A stretch of DNA of 64,000 nucleotides. It comes from CBFHSD01 sp965658375 (GTDB lineage Bacteria > Bacteroidota > Bacteroidia > Flavobacteriales_G > Salibacteraceae). The position numbers were made by a program, and so were the translations under genes. Every line of letters begins with the position of its first letter. Within the stretch, counting starts at the first letter, position 1. Location: the NCBI GenBank assembly GCA_965658375.1, contig CBFHSD010000002.1, positions 1-64,000 of the forward strand, written 5' to 3'. This document shows, piece by piece, positions 43,933 to 53,260 of this stretch. A model generated the notes under the pieces. The model did no database searches. It saw only the letters and a list, made by a program, of their open reading frames with translations, and was not told where the DNA came from.

Positions 43933-43962
43933 TTGAATGAAACCTTTCGAATAGTATAATTG
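43933..43962 (+). promoter_or_regulatory. Possible leaderless promoter of the processing protease
   Basis: TTG at 43933-43935 and TATAATTG at 43955-43962 (7 of 8 positions of TAnnTTTG) with a 19-base spacer. The expected transcription start coincides with ATG 43967, which would make the message leaderless. Confidence 0.5.
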
Positions 43963-43966
43963 TGCT

Positions 43967-45553
43967 ATGAATTCTAAAAAGACAAAATACCTTCCCATAT
44001 TCTTTGCCCTCACCACCGCTTTAGGATTTTTTCTTGGGAGCAACCTTAACCAATCATCTTCCAATTCCGTAAGTACTGTTTCCGGTGGGCAAGAGCTGAA
44101 CGAAGTATTGAATTATATAGAAAATGAATATGTTGACTCTGTAGACCGCAGCAAAATTGTAGACAAGACCATTAGCTATATGTTGCAAGAGCTGGATCCA
44201 CATTCATATTACATCTCTGCCGAAGAGGTTGCTGCTATGAATGAACCCTTGGAGGGGAATTTTGATGGAATTGGCGTTCAATTCAACATTGTCAAAGACA
44301 CCATTTTTGTGATCACACCTATCTCTGGAGGGCCTTCTGAAAAAGTTGGAATCAAAGCAGGAGACCGTATTATTAAAGTAGAGGGTGATTTGGTGGCAGG
44401 AGTAAGTATTAGCAATAAAAAAGTATTGAAGCTCTTGAAAGGGCCTAGGGGTACGAAAGTGAATGTGACTGTTCTAAGGAAGAACGAAGAATTTGATTTC
44501 ACCATTACCCGCGATGAAATTCCTATTTACAGTGTTGCAACATCTCAGATGATCAACGACACTGTTGGATTTATCAAAGTTTCTCGCTTTGCACGCACTA
44601 CACATGAGGAGTTTGTAAAGGGTGTTGATGAATTGAAAGAACAAGGAATGACCAAGCTGATCATTGACTTAAGAGGCAATGGCGGGGGCTATTTGGATGC
44701 AGCCGTTAATATTTGCGATGAGCTATTGACCGAAGACAATCTTATTGTCTTTACAGAAGGAAAAGCAAGACCTAAAGAGGAGTATTTCGCAACGGATAGA
44801 ACAAGTTACCCTGATTTGGAATTGGCGATTTTAATTGATGAGAACTCAGCTTCCGCTTCAGAAATTCTAGCAGGTGCCATCCAAGACAACGACAGAGGGG
44901 TAATTCTTGGCCGCAGAAGTTTTGGAAAAGGCTTGGTTCAAGAGCAAACTCCATGGCCAAACGGAGCAGCTACGCGTTTAACAATTGCGCGTTATTACAC
45001 ACCTTCAGGAAGATGCATTCAAAAGCCATATGAAGAGGGAAATGAAAGCTATTTTGAAGAACAATACGAACGCTATGAAAATGGTGAGATGTATTCTCAA
45101 GATTCTATAGATTTTCAGGAAGAATTAAAATACACTACCAAAGAAGGCCGCACTGTTTTTGGCGGTGGAGGAATTTTCCCCGACTTTTTTGTTCCTTTAG
45201 ATACCTCTTACTCTAGTGCCTACATGAACAGAATACTATACGCTGGAGTGCTGTATGATTTCTCATTAAACTATGCAGATCAGCATAGAAAAGAGCTACT
45301 TGGAGATTACAGCGCAACTTCATTTGCGAACACATTTTTAATCACCCCCTTTCTTGAGCAACAAGTTATTGAATTAGCTCAGGAGAAAGGGATAGATTTT
45401 AAACTGGCGCAATTTGAGAAATCAAAGAGTGAAATCAATAAACGTGTAAAGGCCTACATCGCAAGAAATATATGGGATGATTATGGATTCTACCTTGTGT
45501 GGAACCAAAAAGATCCTGTGATTGAACTCAGCTTAAAAGAGCTTTCTCAGTAA
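43967..45553 (+). CDS. S41-family carboxy-terminal processing protease
   Basis: A 528-residue protease with an N-terminal signal anchor (about residues 7-25), a helical N-domain (LNEVLNYIENEYVDSVD), a PDZ domain (FDGIGVQFN..GIKAGDRIIKVEG, approx. 100-170) and the catalytic domain. The Ser/Lys dyad lies in NSASASE (293-299) and RSFGKGLVQ (Lys321). CtpA/Prc enzymes trim or degrade periplasmic proteins from the C-terminus. The C-terminal tail of about 130 residues is longer than in plant CtpA. It converges with hemB, 7 bases apart. Confidence 0.93.
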   Translation: MNSKKTKYLPIFFALTTALGFFLGSNLNQSSSNSVSTVSGGQELNEVLNYIENEYVDSVDRSKIVDKTISYMLQELDPHSYYISAEEVAAMNEPLEGNFDGIGVQFNIVKDTIFVITPISGGPSEKVGIKAGDRIIKVEGDLVAGVSISNKKVLKLLKGPRGTKVNVTVLRKNEEFDFTITRDEIPIYSVATSQMINDTVGFIKVSRFARTTHEEFVKGVDELKEQGMTKLIIDLRGNGGGYLDAAVNICDELLTEDNLIVFTEGKARPKEEYFATDRTSYPDLELAILIDENSASASEILAGAIQDNDRGVILGRRSFGKGLVQEQTPWPNGAATRLTIARYYTPSGRCIQKPYEEGNESYFEEQYERYENGEMYSQDSIDFQEELKYTTKEGRTVFGGGGIFPDFFVPLDTSYSSAYMNRILYAGVLYDFSLNYADQHRKELLGDYSATSFANTFLITPFLEQQVIELAQEKGIDFKLAQFEKSKSEINKRVKAYIARNIWDDYGFYLVWNQKDPVIELSLKELSQ

Positions 45554-45560
45554 AGGTCAA

Positions 45561-46565
45561 TTAGGATTCAAGTTCTCCATTCTTCACCATTTTCGCATAA
45601 TCTTTAGCGAAATAGGTAAGTATAGTGCTTGCACCCGCTCTGCGAATACTCAATAGCGTTTCTGGCATAGCAATTTTGTAATCCAGCCAACCATTTTGAC
45701 AAGCAGCAATAAGCATGGCACATTCTCCACTTACATGATAAGCCGAGATTGGGATGTCAAAATGCTCTTTCATCAAATGAATGATGTCTAAATAGTTTAA
45801 CGCAGGCTTTACCATGAGGTAGTCAGCCCCTTCTTCAAAATCTAGCATTCCCTCTACCAGCGCTTCTCTTTTGTTTGCAGGATCCATCTGGTAGGTCTTT
45901 TTGTCTTTAGGAATATCAGCATCTTCCCTTGGAGCAGAATCCAAAGCATCTCTAAAAGGACCATAAAACGCACTGGCATATTTGGCAGTGTAGCTCATAA
46001 TACCTGTATTGGTAAATCCACTTTGGTCAAGCACATTTCGCATATGCCCAACGCGTCCATCCATCATGTCGCTAGGCCCTATGATGTCGGCACCTGCTTT
46101 TGCTTGAGCCAATGCCATTTTTCCTAGAATGTCTAAAGTTTCATCATTTAAGATTTGACCTTTAGATACAATTCCATCATGTCCATCCACACTGTAAGGA
46201 TCCATGGCCACATCAGTAATCAGACATGTATTTGGATAGTGCTTTTTCAGTTGCCTGAATGCATCAAGGTAAAAGTTGTTTTCAAGGTCGTAGCTTAAAG
46301 TGGCCAACTTGTCTTTCTTTTCGTCTGGGAAAGCCGGAAATAGAATAAAAGTATTTATTCCTAACGTGATGCAATCTCCCACTTCTTCGATTAATCTGTC
46401 AACACTCCAGCGAAAATTCCCAGGAAGGCTAGACACTTCATTCTTAATTCCTTCTCCTTCAACAAGGAAAAGAGGATATACTAAGTTGTTTAACCCAAGG
46501 TGTGTTTCTCTCAGATGTCCGCGTGTAATGGGTGAAAATCTATTTCTTCTTGGTCTTCTTAACAT
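45561..46565 (-). CDS. hemB: Delta-aminolevulinic acid dehydratase (porphobilinogen synthase)
   Basis: A 334-residue enzyme that condenses two 5-aminolevulinate molecules to porphobilinogen. Catalytic lysines lie in MSYTAKYASAFYGPFRDA and YLMVKPALNYLD. The region that holds the zinc cysteines in yeast or E. coli HemB reads LITDVAMDPYSVDGHDG here, with aspartates instead, so this is the magnesium-type, zinc-independent form. Heme supply fits the oxidase genes elsewhere in the window. Divergent from lgt. Confidence 0.96.
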   Translation of the reverse strand: MLRRPRRNRFSPITRGHLRETHLGLNNLVYPLFLVEGEGIKNEVSSLPGNFRWSVDRLIEEVGDCITLGINTFILFPAFPDEKKDKLATLSYDLENNFYLDAFRQLKKHYPNTCLITDVAMDPYSVDGHDGIVSKGQILNDETLDILGKMALAQAKAGADIIGPSDMMDGRVGHMRNVLDQSGFTNTGIMSYTAKYASAFYGPFRDALDSAPREDADIPKDKKTYQMDPANKREALVEGMLDFEEGADYLMVKPALNYLDIIHLMKEHFDIPISAYHVSGECAMLIAACQNGWLDYKIAMPETLLSIRRAGASTILTYFAKDYAKMVKNGELES

Positions 46566-46589
46566 GGCCTAACTGTTTAAATCGATAGC

Positions 46590-46597
46590 TATCTTTG
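46590..46597 (+). promoter_or_regulatory. Predicted -7 element of lgt
   Basis: TATCTTTG matches TAnnTTTG and lies 30 bases before GTG 46628. It is three bases from the hemB -7 box on the other strand. A -33 TTG is not evident. Confidence 0.5.
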
Positions 46598-46600
46598 ACG

Positions 46601-46608
46601 CAAAATTA
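46601..46608 (-). promoter_or_regulatory. Predicted -7 element of hemB
   Basis: On the minus strand TAATTTTG matches TAnnTTTG, 35 bases before ATG 46565. It sits directly beside the lgt -7 box, so polymerase bound at one would block the other. Confidence 0.5.
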
Positions 46609-46627
46609 ACGCAACAAGCAAAGTATC

Positions 46628-47707
46628 GTGGATTTATCATTTATAATTTGGAACGTTAACCCAGAAGTATTTCCTTTTTTACCTGAAGACTTCTTTGTTC
46701 ACCCACGATGGTACGGCATTTTGTTCGCCTCTGGCTTCGTGCTCGGTTTTCAAATCGTTCAAAGAATGCTCAAGAATGAAGGGTATAACATTGAATGGAT
46801 GGACTCTTTATTGGTTTACATGCTCGTGGGAACCGTTTTAGGTGCACGATTAGGACATGTGTTCTTTTATGATTGGGCTTATTATCAAGACCATCTGGGT
46901 GAAATACTTATGGTATGGAAGGGAGGTTTAGCCAGTCATGGTGCTTCAGTAGGAATACTCATTGCGTTGTACCTGTGGAGTAAGAAAGTCTCTAAAAAAT
47001 CGATGCTTTGGATCGTAGACCGCGTAGTTGTTGTGGTAGCCATTGCAGGGTGTCTTATTCGTTTAGGGAACCTCATGAACAGTGAAATTGTGGGTAAGCC
47101 AACCGAATCTGACTTTGGTTTTGTTTTTACTTGGGATGCGACCAACTACTTGAAAAGTCAAAAAAATGTAAAGGTTGAAGATGTTGAGGTGGTTGAATCG
47201 AGTGCAACATCAGAATCTCAGACTCCAATCACTTTTATAATTTCTTTCGAGAAAGGGATACCTCTTTCAAGAATAGAGAAAGTGATGCCTGAATTCCACC
47301 GGGTGTTTACTGGATATACTCCAATTTCAGAAGATGTGAAAGTTGGTGAAGTAGGTAACTTTTACAAATTGATTGAAGAGAATGGCGAGGTAAAAGCCGA
47401 GATTTACGGAATAGGAGTAACTAGGCATCCCACTCAACTTTATGAGGCTCTATTCTATGCGCTGGTTTTCATCATACTCAGGTACATGTATCCAAAATGG
47501 AAAGGATATCGCGGGAAACTTTTCGGGGTATTTTTAATCGGGATTTTTGGATGGAGGATCTTTGTAGAGTTCTTCAAAGAAAACCAAGTGGCTTTTGAAG
47601 ATGAATTAGCCTTAAACATGGGTCAGTATTTGAGTATCCCGCTCGTTTTAGCTGGTATATACTTTATCGTTACAGCAAAAAAAGCAATAGATGAGCAAAG
47701 AAGTTGA
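46628..47707 (+). CDS. lgt: Prolipoprotein diacylglyceryl transferase
   Basis: A 359-residue inner-membrane enzyme that transfers diacylglycerol to the lipobox Cys. It shows the HPRWYGILFASGF start, GARLGHVFFYDW, the catalytic-region GGLASHGASVG, the signature RLGNLMNSEIVGKPTESDFG and RHPTQLYEALFYAL. It is longer than the E. coli protein because of about 90 charged residues between the signature and the last helices (roughly 180-265). GTG 46628 is the start. Its 3' end overlaps the next gene by 17 bases. Confidence 0.95.
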   Translation: MDLSFIIWNVNPEVFPFLPEDFFVHPRWYGILFASGFVLGFQIVQRMLKNEGYNIEWMDSLLVYMLVGTVLGARLGHVFFYDWAYYQDHLGEILMVWKGGLASHGASVGILIALYLWSKKVSKKSMLWIVDRVVVVVAIAGCLIRLGNLMNSEIVGKPTESDFGFVFTWDATNYLKSQKNVKVEDVEVVESSATSESQTPITFIISFEKGIPLSRIEKVMPEFHRVFTGYTPISEDVKVGEVGNFYKLIEENGEVKAEIYGIGVTRHPTQLYEALFYALVFIILRYMYPKWKGYRGKLFGVFLIGIFGWRIFVEFFKENQVAFEDELALNMGQYLSIPLVLAGIYFIVTAKKAIDEQRS

Positions 47708-49235
47708 GCTCGTTTTATCTCCTGAAGATGCTCACAATAACGAACGCGTAGAGCAACTCGTGTGTTCCGGACTAGGGATTGATTTTGGAGAAGTGGCATT
47801 GATTCAACCCATCCGCAGATCAATAGATGCTCGCAAGAAAAAGGTGGTGTATCGTATAAGGTATAAGGTCTTTTTCAAAGAAGATGAACGGGATGAGCCT
47901 TCTGCTCCAAACTATCAAAATGTCTCAAACGCAGATCAAGTTGTTATTATAGGAAGTGGGCCTGCAGGTTTATTTGCGGCTTTAAGATTGATTGAAAGAG
48001 GACTAAAACCAGTTGTTCTTGAGAGAGGGAAAGATGTTAAAGAAAGGCGAAAAGATTTATCTTTACTGCATACTCAACATATTGTTAACCCAAATTCGAA
48101 CTACTGTTTCGGTGAAGGAGGAGCGGGTACCTTCTCTGATGGGAAGTTATATACACGCAGCAAAAAAAGAGGTGATTTAAATCGAGTACTTGATGTATTG
48201 ATACATCATGGAGCATCTAAAGATATAGCCATTGATGCGCATCCACATATCGGAACGAACAAGCTTCCGAAGATTATATCTCACATGCGTAAAACTATTT
48301 TAGAATGTGGAGGTGAGTTTCATTTTAATGCACGAGTAAGTGATCTCAATATTCAGTTTGATCAAATCGTTGGAGTGCAAGTGAATGATTCCCTCGATAT
48401 AACTTGCAGTAAAGTGATTTTAGCAACCGGGCATTCTGCTCGAGATATTTTTGAGATGCTCGATCGAAAGGGAGTTTTTATTGAAGCTAAACCCTTTGCG
48501 GCAGGAGTGCGGGTTGAGCATTCGCAGCGCCTCATTGATAGCATTCAGTACCATTGTGAAACAGATAGGGGGAAATACCTTCCTGCATCCTCTTACGGCT
48601 TGGTGTCTCAGGTGAAGAATAAAGGAGTCTACAGCTTTTGTATGTGCCCTGGTGGCTTTATTGTGCCTTCGGCTACTGCAGAAGGAGAAGTAGTCACTAA
48701 TGGGATGAGTACCAGCACGAGATCATCGAAATTTGCGAATAGTGGAATTGTTGTTGAGATAGGACCTAGAGATTGGAAAAAATTTAAAGATTACGGCCCT
48801 TTGGCCGCAATGCGTTATCAACAGCACCTCGAGCAAAGCATGAGCAGATTAACTGGCGGTTCACAAACAGCGCCTGGTCAAAGGCTGGTTGATTTTGTAG
48901 AAGGTAAAGACTCTACAGACCTAAATAATTCATCTTATTTACCAGGGGTCAAGCCAGCTCCATTGCATCGTGCATTACCGAAATCAATCGGAGAATATCT
49001 CCAATACGGCTTCAAGTCTTTTGGTGAAAAAATGCATGGGTACTACACGAATGAGGCCCAAATACTGGCGGTTGAGTCGAGAACATCTTCCCCAGTACAC
49101 ATTCCTAGAAATAAAGATACTTACCAACATATCCAAGTAGAGGGTTTGTATCCTAGTGGGGAAGGAGCTGGTTATGCAGGAGGGATTATTTCAGCTGCTA
49201 TTGACGGAGAAAATATTGCAAATAGAATCAATTAG
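47691..49235 (+). CDS. FAD-dependent dehydrogenase (COG2509-like)
   Basis: A 514-residue flavoprotein with an N-terminal about 85-residue domain (SIDARKKKVVYRIRYKV) followed by the FAD-binding dinucleotide motif VVIIGSGPAGLFAALRLIERG (split: VVIIGSGPAGLFAAL). Further landmarks are CFGEGGAGTFSDGKLYTR, KVILATGHSARDIFEML and the C-terminal GEGAGYAGGIISAAIDG. The set matches the uncharacterised FAD-dependent dehydrogenases of COG2509. Substrate unknown. The start lies inside the end of lgt. Confidence 0.88.
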   Translation: MSKEVELVLSPEDAHNNERVEQLVCSGLGIDFGEVALIQPIRRSIDARKKKVVYRIRYKVFFKEDERDEPSAPNYQNVSNADQVVIIGSGPAGLFAALRLIERGLKPVVLERGKDVKERRKDLSLLHTQHIVNPNSNYCFGEGGAGTFSDGKLYTRSKKRGDLNRVLDVLIHHGASKDIAIDAHPHIGTNKLPKIISHMRKTILECGGEFHFNARVSDLNIQFDQIVGVQVNDSLDITCSKVILATGHSARDIFEMLDRKGVFIEAKPFAAGVRVEHSQRLIDSIQYHCETDRGKYLPASSYGLVSQVKNKGVYSFCMCPGGFIVPSATAEGEVVTNGMSTSTRSSKFANSGIVVEIGPRDWKKFKDYGPLAAMRYQQHLEQSMSRLTGGSQTAPGQRLVDFVEGKDSTDLNNSSYLPGVKPAPLHRALPKSIGEYLQYGFKSFGEKMHGYYTNEAQILAVESRTSSPVHIPRNKDTYQHIQVEGLYPSGEGAGYAGGIISAAIDGENIANRIN

Positions 49236-49303
49236 ATTAACTATTTGGTCAAATCCTACTCCAACTTTTCTGCTAATAAAATGTTCCATATGCAAAGAAT
49301 CAT

Positions 49304-49311
49304 TACCTTTG
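49304..49311 (+). promoter_or_regulatory. Predicted -7 element of the T9SS gene pair
   Basis: TACCTTTG matches TAnnTTTG and lies 20 bases before ATG 49332. A TTC (49284-49286) at 17 bases upstream is a poor -33 element. Confidence 0.5.
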
Positions 49312-49331
49312 CAGTGATTTATACTTAGATT

Positions 49332-49520
49332 ATGAAAGCGAAATACTTGAAGTTAACCCTAACTTTAGTTGTTGTTATCGGGACAACTACCGCATTATTG
49401 GCTCAACCCGGACCCGGTGGTGGTCCTGGTGTCCCTGTGGCTCCCTTCCCATTATGGGCTTTATTGGCTCTCGGAGCAACTGCTCTCGGAATCAAGCTTT
49501 TCTCAAAAAAAAGCAAATAA
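49332..49520 (+). CDS. Short Gly/Pro-rich protein with C-terminal anchor (PID-CTERM-like)
   Basis: A 62-residue protein: signal peptide (about 1-24, ending ALLAQ), a Gly/Pro linker (PGPGGGPGVPVAPFP), one membrane helix (about 42-57) and a basic end (FSKKSK). This signal, Pro-rich motif, helix, basic tail order is like C-terminal sorting domains such as PID-CTERM, stripped of any passenger domain. It lies 8 bases before a T9SS secreted protein gene, so the two are probably co-transcribed. Function is unknown. Confidence 0.7.
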   Translation: MKAKYLKLTLTLVVVIGTTTALLAQPGPGGGPGVPVAPFPLWALLALGATALGIKLFSKKSK

Positions 49521-49528
49521 TCATACGA

Positions 49529-51658
49529 ATGAAAAATTTACTTCACACTTTTATTGCGTTGTGCATTGTCTCTTTGTCTTTTGGGCAAAAATGGACAACT
49601 ACCGCTCCTGGGAATTGGAGCGATGCTACGAAGTGGTCGAACCCTGGAACTAGTGCAGACACTTATCCGGGAGAATCAGCCGCTTCTCTTAACGATGAGA
49701 TTAGTATAGAACACGATATGACATACAACTTATCAAATGGATATCCTACCTATGCAAGTGCTGATGAATTTACTGGACCCATTAACGTGAATGCGAATTT
49801 AGCGGTTAATTTTGGTTCTCAGTTATACATCACTGGTGGCAATGCGTTGACGATTGCGAATGGTTCTACAATTACAGTGAATGGAGGTATTGTTGTTTTG
49901 GATAATTTAGGATCTTTAGGGAATATGGATTTCGATGTTTCAAACGGCACCTTAGCCATGACTGGATCTACAAATGTAGGATCGGGGAATGTATCTTTTA
50001 CTTTTAATGGGAAATTTGAAATTATTGGTGAGAGTCCAGGAGGGCAACTTTTTTTAGGTGCTAACATGACTTTTGGTCAGTTTACAACGTGGACTGAAGA
50101 TGACTTATACTTCGGTATTGTAGTACCTACCGGTACGATAACTTTTGAGGAAGGAGCAACCATGTACCAAAGCCAAAATACGAGTTACTTTTATTCCAGT
50201 ACCCCAACTTTTCAAACGGGTTTTTCCAGCTTGTCAGGATGGAGACATATGAGTTCCCCCGTTGCCGCAAATTTAAATACAATAACCAATTTACCTATTG
50301 TAGCCTCGAATAGTAACGCAGCGAATGTTTACAGGTGGGATGCAACACCAAATGCATCGGATACTGCTGCGGGTTTTGTGAGAGTAGTCAATAGTGGGGA
50401 TCTTCTTGGGCCAAGTGACCCTGCTTTGATATACTTAACTCCAGGAACTTCAGGAAGCTATCAGCCTACCGGAACGGTACAGGTGAGTGGTCAACCCTAT
50501 AATTCATCATTGGGTGTCACTCTTCATTATTCACACGACCCCACAGGCAATGGGACCAACACCGATCGTGGATGGAATTTAATTAGTAATCCATATCCAT
50601 GTAACTTGGATTTACAAGCTGTGAGTAACGGATTGAATTTGACCTATTCGGCTATTCATATCTGGGATGTAAGTTCTAATCAGTATAAGGCATATTTAAA
50701 CGGAGCAACACAAATCAGCCATTCAAACTCCCCAACTTCTTCAACAAGTCAGCAATTCATTAGACCATATCAAGCTTTTTGGGTTAAAATGGAGAGTGGA
50801 GATGGTGCTACTGTAAGTAAAACTATAACTCCGTCAATGAGAGACAAGGGTGTTTTTGCAGCAGATTATTTCAAAACGGAAGATGAGGAAGAAGCGAAGC
50901 TAAGATTGTTCATCCATTCATCTGATACTGGTTTAAACGCGAAAACAGATGAAGCGTTGGTATATTTTAATATGAACTCCTCAGAAAGGTTCGAGCCATC
51001 TTTTGATGTGATTAAGAAGTTTTCTGGTGTGTATGGTATGCCATCTGTATACTTCAGTAAGTATGATGAGAATAATGATGCTACACCAATAGCAATTTAT
51101 TCTAATGCCTTTGAAGAAGACTCTAGGGTTCCAGTTTACTTTAGAAGTGGGGTTGCAGATACCTATACACTTTCATTCTCTGAAGAAGGTGGATTCGCCA
51201 AGGATGTTGTGGTGATAGACCACAAGTTAAATACGAGAACACTGTATACCGGTCAAGAAATTTCTTTTGATTATGATCTAACGGACAATGATCATCGTTT
51301 TACTCTTGAATTCTCTAGAAAAGGCGATGATGGTAGTTCTGCAGATGCTGGTTTGACAGCGGGTGAAAACGGAACAACAAGTATTGAGGATCTTGAAAAT
51401 GAAAGTGGCTTATTGAATAATACATTCGTTCAAGGTGAGGAGCTGATTGTAGCCTTCAATTTGGTTGAAACGACTGGTTCTGAATTGATGGTTGAAGTGG
51501 TTGACTTAACAGGAAGAACAGTATTCAGTGAAAAGGTAAATGGTTCTGAAAACTTAAGAATCCCTACCAACGAGTTTGCAAGCAGTAAGTTCGTGCTAGT
51601 AACCATTAGTCAATTAGAGGGCTCTGAAAAAGAATCAAGGAAAGTGGTTCTTTGGTAG
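49529..51658 (+). CDS. Secreted T9SS surface protein
   Basis: A 709-residue exported protein with signal peptide MKNLLHTFIALCIVSLSFGQ, followed by GNWSDATKWSNPGTSADTYP, seen at the start of many Bacteroidota beta-helix surface proteins. Residues about 50-230 are beta-rich with Asn/Gly/Thr. The last 70 residues (VVDLTGRTVFSEKVNG, ending SRKVVLW) match the T9SS type A sorting domain. ATG 49529 starts the signal peptide; the frame extends upstream without meaning. A strong terminator follows. Ligand or activity unknown. Confidence 0.82.
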   Translation: MKNLLHTFIALCIVSLSFGQKWTTTAPGNWSDATKWSNPGTSADTYPGESAASLNDEISIEHDMTYNLSNGYPTYASADEFTGPINVNANLAVNFGSQLYITGGNALTIANGSTITVNGGIVVLDNLGSLGNMDFDVSNGTLAMTGSTNVGSGNVSFTFNGKFEIIGESPGGQLFLGANMTFGQFTTWTEDDLYFGIVVPTGTITFEEGATMYQSQNTSYFYSSTPTFQTGFSSLSGWRHMSSPVAANLNTITNLPIVASNSNAANVYRWDATPNASDTAAGFVRVVNSGDLLGPSDPALIYLTPGTSGSYQPTGTVQVSGQPYNSSLGVTLHYSHDPTGNGTNTDRGWNLISNPYPCNLDLQAVSNGLNLTYSAIHIWDVSSNQYKAYLNGATQISHSNSPTSSTSQQFIRPYQAFWVKMESGDGATVSKTITPSMRDKGVFAADYFKTEDEEEAKLRLFIHSSDTGLNAKTDEALVYFNMNSSERFEPSFDVIKKFSGVYGMPSVYFSKYDENNDATPIAIYSNAFEEDSRVPVYFRSGVADTYTLSFSEEGGFAKDVVVIDHKLNTRTLYTGQEISFDYDLTDNDHRFTLEFSRKGDDGSSADAGLTAGENGTTSIEDLENESGLLNNTFVQGEELIVAFNLVETTGSELMVEVVDLTGRTVFSEKVNGSENLRIPTNEFASSKFVLVTISQLEGSEKESRKVVLW

Positions 51659-51674
51659 AATTAAAACAGATAAT

Positions 51675-51709
51675 AAAAAAGCCTCGATTTTGAATCGAGG
51701 CTTTTTTTT
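51675..51709 (+). terminator. Strong hairpin terminator
   Basis: A perfect 15-base stem (51675-51689 with 51693-51707) with a 3-base loop and a run of eight T. It ends the T9SS gene pair and isolates rpoN. Confidence 0.9.
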
Positions 51710-51799
51710 GTCCAATAAATTGGTATTTGAAAAATAACAGCAATTTTTATGCCGTAATGAAAATTGGATTTATCTTAGCAGGAATATGAACTCTAAATC

Positions 51800-53260
51800 A
51801 TGCTAAGTCAAAAGCTGCAACAGAAAATGCTTCAAAAGCTGTCTCCTCAACAGATTCAGTTGATGAAGCTATTGCAGGTGCCTACCATGGCTATTGAGCA
51901 GCGCATCAAGGAAGAGCTGGAGCAAAATCCAGCTTTGGATGAAGACGAAGCCCAAGCGGAAAGTGATTCAAGTGAGGAAGATGAGTATTCTGATGCCTAT
52001 GAAGAGATTTCTGAAGCAGAGAAGGATATAGACTATTCTGACTATTACGATGATGATGATATTCCAGATTATAAGCTCTACACCAACAATCAAGGTAAAG
52101 ACAATGATGAAAAGGCAGTTCCGATCAGTGGTGGGATTTCATTCCATGAACTGCTTTTAGAGCAACTCAGCGTTCAGTCTTTAACAGATCATCAGAAATT
52201 AATTGCCGAGCAGATCATTGGAAACATTGATGATTCTGGTTATCTCAGAAGAGAACTAGATGCGATGTTGGATGATTTGGCTTTCACGCAAAACATTATG
52301 TCAAGTAAAGAAGAGTTGGAAGAGCTACTCGAAGTAATCCAAGAATTTGAGCCTGCGGGAGTAGGAGCTAGAGATTTACGAGAATGTTTGTTGATTCAAT
52401 TAGAACGGAAACAAAGTAATGATGCTTTGCAATTCGCTTTTGATATTGTTTATGATCATTTTGACGCATTCACAAAAAAGCATTATTCGAAAATCATTAA
52501 GAAAACAGATTGTAGTGAAGATGATTTGAAAAATGCAATTGATGAAATTCTTAAACTAAACCCAAAACCAGGAAATTCTTTAAAGCAATCTTCAAAATCT
52601 GTAGATGCAGTTGTTCCAGACTTTCATTTAAATGTGAACAACGATGATGAGATAGAAATCACCATCAATGGCAGGAATGCTCCAGATTTACGAATCAACA
52701 GACAGTATAAGGATATGATGGAAGCCTATTCTCAATCTAAAGGAAAGGCTACAAAAGCACAGAAAGACGCGTTGGTGTTTGTTAAGAAGAAGATAGATTC
52801 TGCAAAGTGGTTTATTGATGCGATTAAACAAAGGCAAAACACTTTAGCTTCAACAATGAAAGCTATTGCAGAGTACCAACATGATTATTTTGTAACAGGG
52901 GATGAAACCAAGTTGAAACCGATGATATTGAAGGATATTTCTGAAATTATCCATTTAGATATATCCACTGTATCGCGCGTTGTAAATTCAAAGTATGTTT
53001 CAACTCCATTTGGAACTTTTCTTCTCAAATCTTTTTTTAGTGAATCTTTAACAACGGATTCTGGTGAAGAAGTATCCACTCGTGAGGTGAAGAAGATTTT
53101 GCAAGATGTAATTGAAGCAGAGAGTAAGAGCAAACCCCTTACTGATGATAAATTAGCGGCTATTCTCAATGAGAAAGGCTATAATATTGCCAGAAGAACA
53201 ATTGCGAAATACAGGGAACAACTGAATATTCCAGTGGCTAGATTGAGGAAAGAAATATGA
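51800..53260 (+). CDS. rpoN: RNA polymerase sigma-54 factor
   Basis: A 486-residue sigma-54. Region I is the Gln/Leu-rich activator-interacting segment (LQQKMLQKLSPQQIQLMKLL); region II is strongly acidic (about residues 48-85); the core-binding domain follows; the C-terminus has the helix-turn-helix and the RpoN box in RRTIAKYREQLNIP. Sigma-54 directs transcription from -24/-12 promoters with enhancer-binding ATPases. The start of the next gene overlaps the stop by 4 bases. Confidence 0.96.
   Translation: MLSQKLQQKMLQKLSPQQIQLMKLLQVPTMAIEQRIKEELEQNPALDEDEAQAESDSSEEDEYSDAYEEISEAEKDIDYSDYYDDDDIPDYKLYTNNQGKDNDEKAVPISGGISFHELLLEQLSVQSLTDHQKLIAEQIIGNIDDSGYLRRELDAMLDDLAFTQNIMSSKEELEELLEVIQEFEPAGVGARDLRECLLIQLERKQSNDALQFAFDIVYDHFDAFTKKHYSKIIKKTDCSEDDLKNAIDEILKLNPKPGNSLKQSSKSVDAVVPDFHLNVNNDDEIEITINGRNAPDLRINRQYKDMMEAYSQSKGKATKAQKDALVFVKKKIDSAKWFIDAIKQRQNTLASTMKAIAEYQHDYFVTGDETKLKPMILKDISEIIHLDISTVSRVVNSKYVSTPFGTFLLKSFFSESLTTDSGEEVSTREVKKILQDVIEAESKSKPLTDDKLAAILNEKGYNIARRTIAKYREQLNIPVARLRKEI

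Noticed and set aside
45561..46565. HemB lacking its metal site
   Set aside because: Missing zinc cysteines are normal for magnesium-type HemB enzymes; the catalytic lysines are present.
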